Source: Euryodendron excelsum (Eukaryota > Streptophyta > Magnoliopsida > Ericales > Pentaphylacaceae). Taken from it: a stretch of 64,000 nucleotides of DNA. The stretch is from assembly GCA_033060915.1 (NCBI GenBank), contig CM065397.1, positions 13,134,001-13,198,000 on the forward strand. Direction: 5' to 3'. Numbering within the stretch: position 1 is the first letter of the stretch; every line of letters starts with the position of its first letter. The notes under the pieces are model-generated. The model made no database searches, was not told the origin of the DNA, and was given only the letters and a program-made list of their open reading frames with translations. Shown piece by piece: positions 22,694 to 31,889 of the stretch. The position numbers and the translations under genes are program-made.

Positions 22694-23048
22694 AACCAAG
22701 TGTAAAAACTTGGTCCTATTCAAGTTGGACAGGTCAGCCAAAGAAGACCACAAAAACCAAGTGTAAAAACTTGGTCCTGTCCAAGTTGGACAGGTCGGCC
22801 AATGAAGGCCACAAAAACCAAGTGTGAAAACTTGGTTATATCCAAGTTGGACAGGTCGGCCAAAGAAGGCCACAAAAACCAAGTGTAAAAATTTGATCCT
22901 GTCCAAGTTAGGTAGGTCGGCCAAAGATGGATACAAAACCTAAGTGTAAAAACTTAGTTCTATCCAAGTTGGACAGGTTGGCTAACAAAGGCAGCAAAGA
23001 ACCAAGCATCAAAACTTGGCCCTATCCAAATTGGACAAGTCGGCCAAT
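22694..23048 (+). repeat. 61-bp tandem repeat with hairpins, downstream of pol
   Basis: About six units start near 22,694, 22,756, 22,817, 22,878, 22,938 and 23,000. Each holds ACCAAGTGTAAAAACTTGGT (arms ACCAAGT/ACTTGGT) and CCTGTCCAAGTTGGACAGG (arms CCTGTCCAA/TTGGACAGG, sharing the centre), followed by GGCCAA...GGCC. The array is truncated on the right by the LTR inserted at 23,054. Tandem repeats in this position are known in Tat/Ogre elements. Confidence 0.85.
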
Positions 23049-23053
23049 GAACA

Positions 23054-24838
23054 TGTTGGCCCAAGAAGGCAACCCAAGAGGGGGGGTGAATTGGGTTTTA
23101 TAAAATTTATATCAGAAATTGCAACTAAAAACAGTTTATGTATTTTAACAACAATTAATCAAAGTATATATATCAAGCAAGTGAAGTATACATCAATATA
23201 TATACTTATGCAAGCATGTATAGTGAGCAAATAAGCAAAACAGAGGCAGAAGAGAAGTGCACCAGATTTATAGAGGTTCGTCCAACCTTGCCTACGTCCT
23301 CTCTTCTTCGATCCTTTCGAAGGAATTCCACTATGTAATACTCCTTACACAGCTGCTGGTTGTGCCACGAGTGCCCAACTCACTCTTACAAAAGCTTCTT
23401 CCCAAGCTTTCAAAACCCAAGAGATTTTGTCCAAGCTTCTCTCAAACTTACAAGTGTTTTTCTCAAGAACACTCAAACTCACAAGGTTACAAACCCACCC
23501 AAATGAGAATGAATAAAGGTTGTACAAAGATTAACTCTCCTAGTGAGTATGTCAACAAATACAACTCAATGGACAACTTTAAACACTCAGCAAAAGTATG
23601 TGGCAGTGAGGTACAAGTGATTTTCAACTTCAAGCACTTGATATGAATGGTATGATTGCTCTTCTCTGCTTCTTTGAAACTGTATGTATCTCATATATAT
23701 AGGTATGGATCGATTCTAGCCGTTGGAGAAGTATGGGAGAAGATTTGGTTGCATTTTTGCCCATACCGTCTGTCAGAAAACTAGCCGTTACGGTCTAGGG
23801 GTCGACTCTTTTCACAATGAGTCGACTCTTTTTGCATTTCAACAGATTTTTCAAGTCACTGTCCAAATGAGTCGACTCTTTTGTCCCAGGAGTCGACTCT
23901 TTTAAGCTGTCTGCAGAACTTTTGTTCTCTGTTGCAATGAGTCGACTCTTTTTGGCCAGGAGTTGACTCTTTTGAGTCTCCAGCTCAAATCCAAGGCTCT
24001 GTTCGAATGAGTCGACTCTTTTTGCTTGAGGGGTCGACTTTTTTTACCAAAACTCATATTTTTGCAACTTTTCTTCATTCTTTTTCAAAGCTTCCAATCT
24101 CTTCAAGGATCATCTAAATAGGCTTTTTAAAGCTTGCAAACACTTCTTCAAGGTTAGATGACTCCAAGAATATCTTCAATCCATTCAAGGTGAATTTTCT
24201 TCATTTTCATCACTTGTAGAGCTCTTCCATCATCATAGCTTCATCCATTGATTCAAGTCTTCTTAAAGATCTTCAAGAGAGCTTCCATGACTTAGAATCT
24301 TCATTTGTTCAATCAATATGGCTTCTCCATGGACTTCAACAACTCTTCCAAGAAAGCTTTCCAAGTCTTGTGATTCCTTCCATGTCTTCAAGACATCTTT
24401 AAATCTTTCAAGAAAGCTTTTATGTTTTTGAGTTGGTCTCTTCTTTTTCCATTCTTGCAAGATATCTTCAAGTCCTCAAAGTCTTCAATCTTTTAAATCA
24501 AGAGTTTGGTCATTTTCATTCTTCTTTTTTGATATCTATCATCTTCATTCTCTTATAAAATCACCATTGTTGAATATGCTATTCTTTTATGCTTATCAAT
24601 CTTCAATCTAGGATTTTCATCAACTTGAGATTTCTTTTTCTTCTTATAATATCAGCTTTGTAGAATCCATCACTTCATCATGCTTTTCATTCTTTATTCA
24701 AATCTTTGCATCATAAATCCTCTATTATGATAAGCTTCAAGTCAAGATCTAATTAATAATTCATCTGCACACTAAGTAGAATTATTAGATCATTTAACCA
24801 TGTTTTGTTATCATCAAAATCAAGGCATTGACTCAACA
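23054..24838 (+). mobile_element. Solo LTR, 1,785 bp, Sirevirus-like
   Basis: It begins TGTTGGCCCAAG and ends ACTCAACA (TGTTG/CAACA inverted ends). The perfect 5-bp target duplication is GAACA (23,049-23,053 and 24,839-24,843). Near the start it carries AAGAGGGGGGGTGAATTGGG, a motif I associate with Ty1/copia Sirevirus LTRs; the assignment is from memory. It contains repeated GAGTCGACTC palindromes and CT-rich AAG/CTT text, and no protein domain. It inserted into the Tat element's 3' non-coding region. Confidence 0.9.
23806..24045 (+). repeat. Interspersed GTCGACTCTTTT motif array in LTR
   Basis: GTCGACTCTTTT or a one-base variant occurs about eight times in 240 bp. Several copies are preceded by ATGA, completing the palindrome GAGTCGACTC. 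Others are preceded by AGG or GGG, and the two types tend to alternate. Spacing is irregular, so this is not a simple satellite. Confidence 0.75.
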
Positions 24839-25012
24839 GAACAGACACGAGTCATACGAACTTAAGGTGAAATGAATTTCAACAATCAAACAAAGCCAAA
24901 TAGCTACCTAGAGAAAGTAATATCAAGACGAAGGCAAAACAAGACTTTCATTAAAAATGGGAAGGTTGGTTACAAAATGATATCCAAAAGAAAAAAAAAA
25001 ACTACAACTCTA

Positions 25013-27227
25013 TCACTCTATCGACTTCTCCCCCATTTGCAAAAACGGCTCTGCCGAGACATTTGTGGCCTCTTCTGCAGCCTTAAATGATTCAACATTA
25101 GCCTTCTCCCTTTCGATAGCAACCTCTAAACCAAGCTGTCTTTTATACTCAACATTGGCTATCACCTTCTTTGGGTCAACAACACCGTCCTCAGTAGTGT
25201 TGAAGTAATCAGGGTACAAGTGCCAGACATCAGAGAACTTATCCACCCCAGCAACAAGAAGGGTGCCGTTCCAGCCCTTTCGGAAGATGCCACGGCTCAG
25301 ATCAGTCATCTCAATGGCTAGGCGGCTGGCCGCCCTTTCTTCGCCCCTCATCATTATGGCCTCTTCCTCCGCCTTGAACTTAGCCACTTCGGCTTGGAGC
25401 ACCTCAATCTTCGACTTAGCCTTGTACAGGTCCACGGACTGCACATCAAATTTCTTTTGAAGGACGGCCACCTCCCTATCTATCTTTTCATAGTCCGCTT
25501 GCACCATCTTAAGCTTGGCAGACGCCTGTTCGACCTGTTTTCTGAAGGTGATTCGATCTTTGTTAGCGTCGATCCACTTTTTCTTCAAACCACCATGCAC
25601 TTTTATAAGGTGGTTGTGCTCCTCAACAAGTTTTTGGTAGCGGCTCATCGCCTCCAGTGAATTCAGGCAACCTTACACCAAAAGCAAAGTTCGCGTTAAA
25701 ACAAATTTGAGCAAAATCTCTAAACAAATTGAAGGGCAATGCCGACTTACTAGCAGAGAATCATGGAAGGCCCCCATGAAGACGCCTATGTCGCTTGCCG
25801 CTCCCAACTTGGCGACATCCTTCATCTGAAGAACACTCTTCATGACACCGAAAACAACCTCGGCCTGGTCAATCATCGAATCAGCCATTGTCAGAGGTCG
25901 GCCTAAAATATCTGGTGTAATTTCAACCACCTCTCCGATTTCCTCCACCGCACCCTTTCCAGCGCCGACCTTTGGCTACTTAGAGTTGGAGGCGGTGCGA
26001 CAACCTCAGGTGTCTTTTTCTTTTGTTGCCAGGTCACTGGCTTCTATTGAACAGGGGCAGCTTCGACTGCCAAGGCAGTCTCCAGATTGGCGGAAGGAGG
26101 GTTAGAAGAGGATGTGGCAGCAGTCTTTAGTGGCTTGCCCATTGTAGAAAACATCATCTCCTTCAAATTCATTCTGTCCCCCCTGTCTGGAGATGGGGTG
26201 GACTCTTGTGTTCTAGTGGGCACTATGACTCGGCGGTCTGGGATTGTGAATGGCGACAAACTCGAGGCTGAACTGTTCGACTTCGAGCGGGCTTCACGCA
26301 GTTCTTTGATGACGGGCTCTGACGAAGGAGAAATAGCAACTGTTACCTCAGTGGAGGCACACACCCTTTCGACAGTAACACTGACGGGAATATCCTCGAA
26401 ATCTCCCTTAATACCTTCCTTTACAAATCTTGCAAGGACGCTCTGTGGGATCCCCGTGTCGGCACTAAAGGTTGAGTAGCGGAGAGGGTAGTTGAGTAGT
26501 ATATGGGCGGTCCGAGCAACGTCCCTCAATCTGCCTTCGCCACGATAGTCCAGAGCTTTATTCAGGTCGACAAAATTACCAAGCCAGTCTCATGCTGTCG
26601 AGCGCTTCTTCTTCTCTACAAAATGTCACAATCAAGTTCAGACACGCATTAGAAATAAATTAGACGCACAAAATAAGAGGTTGGCATCAAACCTATGTTG
26701 AGGGGAACTCTAGAGTATTGGAACGCCGGTCTTTCTCCCTCAGGAATGTTGCTGAACTCCCAAGGCTCAGTTACCTAAACCCTAACGTCGTCAACGCCCT
26801 TCCCGGAGGAGGGTAGACACTTCACTAACTCTCTGGCCGACTCTATAACCCGAAGATAGACTTTGGAACTCCCCCTGACCTTATAGAGCGTATAGCAATA
26901 ATCCAGCTTGGTGAGCCCCAGGTTCACACCTAGGCGCCAATTAATCTCAAACACGCCAAAGATGATCCTATATACATTCGACGACAACTGGGAGGGCAAC
27001 ACCTTATTTTTTACTATGAACTTATGGAGTAAGGAAGGAAGGGGAAACCTGAGGCCCCCTTCTACAATAGCAATGATCGGGAATGGTACTCCCTTCTCGG
27101 TTTTCCCCATACGGCGATCATTGGGATCGATTAGCTTTAAGCCGATTTCATCTGGGATCTCAAACTTAGCCCTAAAAGTGGCAATGGCCGCCGGACCCTC
27201 TAGCATTTTTCTAAGAAGGGATGCCAT
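25013..27227 (-). pseudogene. Antisense accessory gene (aORF) of the Tat element
   Basis: The gene is oppositely oriented to gag-pol. It starts at ATG 27,225-27,227 (MASLLRKMLEGPAAIATFRA) and includes RFPLPSLLHKFIVKNKVLPS, which resembles the 'putative gypsy-type transposon' domain family. An in-frame TAG near 26,775 sits before VTEPWEFSNIPEGE. A 77-bp GT-AG intron fits at 26,616-26,692, joining to NFVDLNKALDYRGEGRLRDV. A Ser/Pro/Thr-rich middle follows (to about 26,044). The last part (25,013-25,648) is a Lys/Glu-rich coiled coil ending MGEKSIE. A second intron probably lies near 25,660-25,747. Extra antisense genes between pol and the 3' LTR are known in Tat elements; their role is not established. 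Stops make this copy a pseudogene. Confidence 0.7.
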
Positions 27228-27611
27228 CAGGGGACAACCATCGAGAATAAGAAGGAAAACAAAGAGAAAAGCGAAAGATATGTGGGCTAAGAAAGACTTA
27301 CAGTGGTGGGAGTCAAAACTGGCAACGCACACACTAGACAGAGAAATGAAGAAAAAAGAAATGCCTTTCACTAAAAAAGATATCCTCCTTTTATATACAT
27401 CCAAGCTGTCGATTCGTGTGCGGGAAAATGGCAGCAATCATGTCACTCTGTCGAACCATCACATTAGCGGTCGATTCGATGGTAGCCCATCAATAGAACT
27501 TTTAATCCCCGCCGTCCGCGGGGCCAGGTAACCGAAGAAACTGCACACACTTGAAAGGGTGCCATAATTACCCGTTACAACCCTTGGCCGTTTGAAAATT
27601 TAAAACGATGC

Positions 27612-27625
27612 AAGGGCTGGGGAGG
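27612..27625 (+). other. Polypurine tract of the Tat element
   Basis: A purine-rich run, AAGGGCTGGGGAGG, lies immediately before the 3' LTR start at 27,630. This is where plus-strand priming occurs in LTR elements. One C and one T interrupt it. Confidence 0.45.
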
Positions 27626-27629
27626 CAAT

Positions 27630-27737
27630 AGTGGGGTAAATACACACTAACCCAATCCATCCAGTTAGGCCCATTTAACACAAATCGAAGCTGCTGGGCA
27701 GCCCAAATCCAGCACTAAAGAACGGTTGGGCCCAAGT
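27630..27737 (+). repeat. 3' LTR fragment of the Tat element
   Basis: About 108 bp are homologous to the first part of the 5' LTR (GTGGGGTAAATACACA onward, through CCAATCCATCC). The match stops after GGGCCCAAG. The rest of the LTR is not found to the right, so the end was lost by deletion or recombination. Confidence 0.8.
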
Positions 27738-29025
27738 GACTCAACCTCCAACTGTATGCTCGAGACATTCCAAGTGTAGGACGGCAGAGTAGTCTAACTC
27801 AGAAATACGAGATCGATCCACAAGGAGCAAATTGCACAGAACCACAAGCACTAAAACACTTCTCTTAGATGCTCACAAAAACCTTACAACTTGTTTCTAA
27901 AAGGGAAAGAAAAATCTAATTATTTTGAGATGGTATATTTGTCTAAACTAATTCAAACTCAAGAATAATAAATTAAAAGCAATGTAGGTTTTAACTATTA
28001 ATAAAAAGGTCCTGGGATCATCGCTCCAACCAATTGCATCTTTTGAAATTCCGAAGGAGATAATTCGATAACTCAAACTCTTCGACTACGTCGCGAGTCT
28101 CGGGTTCAGAATTTTTAGCGGTAAAAACAAATATCCTTTGAAACTTCAACTCCTAGAATAATTCAGGTTATTTTAATCAAGGACAAGTACCATCGATTCG
28201 TGCAGCGTATATACTGAATATAAATTCAAGTATAAACGTTACCGAACATAATCAAATGTCCGTATTTTCGAAAGTTCTAGAACGAAGAATATGAAGAAAG
28301 AAAAACTAGAAGATTTAACTTTAAAACCAAAACATACCTCCTTTATTCATCCAAAACATTCAATTGATCTTTGCTTTTGATCCCGAGATTGAGAAGTTTA
28401 GCTACTCATATTCATAGTATGAAAACAAGGTGTATAAACATAAACTGAATATATATTGATTGCAAACCTAAGAATCTGATTACAGGAATTGTGAACAATT
28501 ACGAAAACTTTGCTATAAACTGAATAAATTCTGAACCTAATGGTGCTGCTACTCCTAAAAAAATCTAAAAATTGCGAACCCTAATATATATAAATAATAA
28601 CAACAATCCCAGCTTATATAGGCAGCAAAAATAATAGGAAACCCTGCTGCACCTTTCGAACAGCCTTCGAACAGACTTTGAACACCAAATTGATTGTTCA
28701 AACGGACTTCTAACGGTCTTTGGACGGCTTTTATGCTCTCTGAATCTATCGAATGCACTTCGAACCTGAACTTGACATGAGACCATTCTACGTATCGTTC
28801 GAACGCTTCTGTATATTGTTCGAACGCCCTTGATGACTGTTCAAATGCACTTCGAATGCCTATTCTGTTATAGCGCGAATTAATCCCTTTTTAGCTAGGA
28901 TTCCTAAAAATAAACACAAACTTAAGTTAGTACGAATTAGGATTAAAATTAACACAATCAAACATAATATAAAACTAACAATTAGCTAATTAAGACATGT
29001 AGATTGCACTTTTAGAGTACAATCA
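27738..29025 (+). mobile_element. LTR of the TGATTGC family, left end truncated
   Basis: It shares with the LTR at 15,583-21,798 the block GATCGATCCACAAGGAGC near 27,813, the general order of AT-rich text, and the end TTGCACTTTTAGAGTACAAT followed by CA. About 25 bases of the expected left end are missing. The flanks do not form a target duplication (CCAAG against CATCC). The next 40 bases (29,026-29,065) may be adjoining internal sequence of the same element. Confidence 0.65.
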
Positions 29026-29065
29026 CATCCCCTAACTAAGCTTTTGCTAGTCCCTAACAAAATAC

Positions 29066-29947
29066 TGTAAACATTCCATTTTTGACTGCTCGGCAGTCTA
29101 CAGTCCGTCTAGACTTGTTTTCAAGTCAATATAGACATATTCTAGAATTCTAGTCCTAATCTAGTCTATCCATCGCTTCGCGGGCCCACCAGGCCCAAAT
29201 AGAGGCAAAGTGACCAAAATGCCCTTGTAGGCGTTGTTCAGTCTGATCCCATAGGCACATCTTTCCGAAGACGGTAAGTCCCCTTTCCATATTCCCATAG
29301 GCGCATCTTTCCGAAGACGGTAAGTCCCCTTTCCAATTCCATCAGGCACGTTTTTCTGAAGACGGTAAGTCCCCTTTCCATATTCCCACAGGCGTGTCTT
29401 TCCGAAGACGATAAGTCCCCTTTCCAATTCTAACAGGCACGTCTTTCCGAAGACGGTAAGACTCCTTTCCAATTCCTTTTCCAATTTCAATTCTAATTCC
29501 AATTCCAATCCCTCTCTTGAGAATGCTGATTCTTCGAGACGGTAAATCTATCCAATCCGACACGTTTTTCGAAGAAAGTCTCTTCAAAACGATAAGTCCC
29601 TTTATACCTTTCGACCGGGACGAGACTCCAAGTCTCCTAGATGGTAGAACAGTCCACCTTTGGCACCTGCTAGCCTGCCAATGCAGAAATGTTTGTTTCG
29701 ACACGCTTTTCGAAAAAGTTGACTTCTTAGGCGCTAAGTCCCTTTAGCAGTTTCCCGAGATTAGACAGTCTCGGGAATGATCACGAACTATCAGAGTAGT
29801 GGAAGTACTCGTAAACATCGCAACCGTCAGAGTAGCGAAAATACTCACAAGCAGATTGATATAGAGAATTGCCAACAAACCCTTGTATCACGAGACTGCC
29901 GTCAAAGTGGCGAAAACACTCAAAACCCAGGTTAACACCACTCAAAA
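29066..29947 (+). mobile_element. Divergent LTR of family L, truncated
   Basis: It begins TGTAAACATTCCATTTTTGA, like the family L LTRs (TGTAAGCACCCCATTTTTGC). It retains a block near 29,660 related to CACCTGCTAGCCTGCCAA and one of the U3 hairpins (TTTCCCGAGATTAGACAGTC then TCGGGAA, near 29,750). It is truncated at about 29,947, where unique kinase-gene sequence begins. A sub-array at 29,235-29,480 repeats CTTTCCGAAGACGGTAAG several times. Confidence 0.65.
29235..29480 (+). repeat. Short tandem array, CTTTCCGAAGACGGTAAG core
   Basis: Four to five imperfect units of roughly 55-60 bp each contain 'CTTTCCGAAGACGGTAAG' and 'TCCCCTTTCCA'. They give rise to spurious repetitive reading frames. The array lies inside the divergent LTR. 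Confidence 0.7.
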
Positions 29948-31046
29948 GCCATCTCTAGAAGTACTTCCTCATAGTTTCAGACTTGACTATAATATCTCCA
30001 TACTATACTAAACCACAACTAGACACTACTCTGCGATAAAGACTAAATAAGCTCTTGATATCCAATGAAACGATTATGAACTCATATGTCGTGTAGACCA
30101 ACTATTAAAAAAATTGCCACTATGCATTCAACCTCAAGCCATATACTACGCCGGTTGCAATTCCTCAAGTAATGAAATGTATATGTATTTAACTATCTTA
30201 TGAATTTGACTTATCAGATAGTATCTGATGAATTGATACCTTCACGATTAAACAAGTCAGGAAACAGCCGCTTCAAGAATCCATAATCCGGCCGTTGATC
30301 AAATGTTAAAGAGTGGCAATAATGGAAATAAGAAGCAAATTCCACTAGATGAGGCTTGCATAAAACCTTTCAAAACAGATGCCATGTCAGATGACTCTTA
30401 CGCAAAAGGTTCAAAATTCAATACGAAAGCCACTTCTGAAAGGAATAAGTGAGAATTTTTGTTCAAACAAGAAGGGCTCTTTATTAAGCTCCCCATTCTT
30501 ATTGTTAAAAAGATAATGTTTTACGCTTTTGCTTTGGCTAACAGCATATTTAAGTTCACATAATACTTTTTTGGGCTCAAAGGGGATTAAATTGTTATGT
30601 AACTTATCAGTAAATACATAAATTGTTATATAATACTCAAGAATAGCACTGGACAAGTAAAAGAGTTGAAGAAAATGATAGATTCCAAGAAAATAATTCC
30701 AATTTGCCATTTTTTGGGCCAAAGTTCAATTTCCCAAATAAATCACAAAGGTCACAACTCAAATCAGCCACATCAAGAACAAACCTCAATGGGGTTCGAT
30801 AACTTCTTCTCACATATTTTGTCATATTTCTGCTTCTTTGTTGCAGCTTTTAGACCGTGCCATGGGAGGCTAAAGGCAGCAACCAAGGAATCAGTCAGGC
30901 CAAACCCAAATATTAAAAAATTAAATTCGTATAATCCAGTTGTATTTTCTCCTCAAAGTAATATGTCGTGTGGGATATAGACAATAAAATTAAGGAAAAA
31001 ACCAGCACATATTCCATACTCAAATGCAGAATTCCAGGTAAGGGAA
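29948..31046. repeat. Segmental duplication, left copy of kinase segment
   Basis: It is near-identical and collinear with 62,885-64,000 (the window ends inside the match). The left border at about 29,948 coincides with the end of the truncated LTR. Confidence 0.92.
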
Positions 31047-31885
31047 GAAGAGCCTATAAAATATTCATTTAGGTAACAGGAAATAAAAGTAACTGTAAAA
31101 GGGCATACCTTCCTCTCAAAAAGTACAAAAGAACGTAGCCAAGAGACTCCAAATCATCCCGTGGAAAAATCATATCAGATCGATTGCTAAACACTCCGCG
31201 TGTGTCAGCTATCTGTATTTTCAGAGATATTGTCTCAATAAATATCCATGCGTTTGTGGTATATAAATGTTTATAGCTTTGTGATAGGCATTGTTCCTTG
31301 TCAGAAATATGAAGATATCACCTTCCTTATTCTTTCTCTAGACTGCCCTACTAAGAAATATGATCACTTCTTTAAATATCTCTATCCATAGGAAGAAATA
31401 GGAGAAGGGGTCAGATATATCACGGATGGAGCAAGAGTTACAAACATACAATACACTTCATACTGCATAAGCACTTAGTTATTTGTTTAGTTGCATGGAA
31501 TACACAACTAAACAAATAAACCACATATAATGTCCAGAACAAGAAGGGTAGAACCCCAAAGAAACATGAAATTTAAGCACGAACTTAGTTATTGGAAGTA
31601 TACCTGTAAGGAATATGGCGGTTTGTAGTATTGTCACAATATCTTTTTGCCAGTCTAAAATCAATAATGTCGGCCTGATAAACATGAAAATTTTCAGAAT
31701 ACAACCATAACACATCAAAAGCAAAGGAATCTGAACAAAACAGGTATAGTTATGCATGTTAAATGTCTCAGACTTGTCAAATAAAATGTCAAAAAAGAGT
31801 ATACAGCAATGACCATAACCTGATTTGCTTTCCTTCCAAGACCCATGAGGAAGTTATCTTATTTGATGTCTCCCAGCACCCACAC
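30240..31885 (-). pseudogene. Casein kinase 1-like (CKL) pseudogene, truncated
   Basis: Exons on the minus strand in coding order are as follows. 31,820 to about 31,885 is the catalytic loop, ending DNFLMGLGRKANQ. 31,604-31,674 reads ADIIDFRLAKRYCDNTTNRH. 31,109 to about 31,215 ends PRDDLESLGYVLLYFLRG. 30,785-30,869 reads [20 protein letters not shown] and on. 30,240-30,366 reads [20 protein letters not shown] through [14 protein letters not shown]. The order and splice phases match plant CK1 kinases. Lesions: a TAA replaces the Pro codon of the D-I-K-P-D-N catalytic loop, DFG is DFR, and the exon before RDDLES is strongly diverged. All exons after FNREG are missing because LTR debris adjoins at 29,948. 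The sister copy at 60,568-63,823 retains them. Confidence 0.85.
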
Positions 31886-31889
31886 TAAT

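Larger units (their letters stand above)
5609..27737 (+). mobile_element. Ty3/gypsy Tat-lineage retrotransposon, decayed and nested
   Basis: The element runs from a 5' LTR (starting TGTGGGGTAAATACACA at 5,609) through gag, protease, reverse transcriptase, RNase H, a second RNase H and integrase. A hairpin tandem repeat and an antisense gene follow, then the start of a 3' LTR at 27,630. The second RNase H and the antisense gene between pol and the 3' LTR are marks of the Tat lineage; the gag type suggests Retand-like. After removing the inserted solo LTRs at 5,928-10,560, 15,583-21,798 and 23,054-24,838, about 9.5 kb remains. The right end is missing, so no outer target duplication can be confirmed. 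Many stops in gag and pol make it non-autonomous today. Confidence 0.9.

Noticed and set aside
22694..23048. CRISPR-like array
   Set aside because: Units are contiguous 61-bp tandem repeats without unique spacers, in a eukaryotic retrotransposon.
29161..29704. Repetitive Glu/Leu- and Arg-rich frames on the minus strand
   Set aside because: They are translations of a short tandem repeat in LTR sequence.
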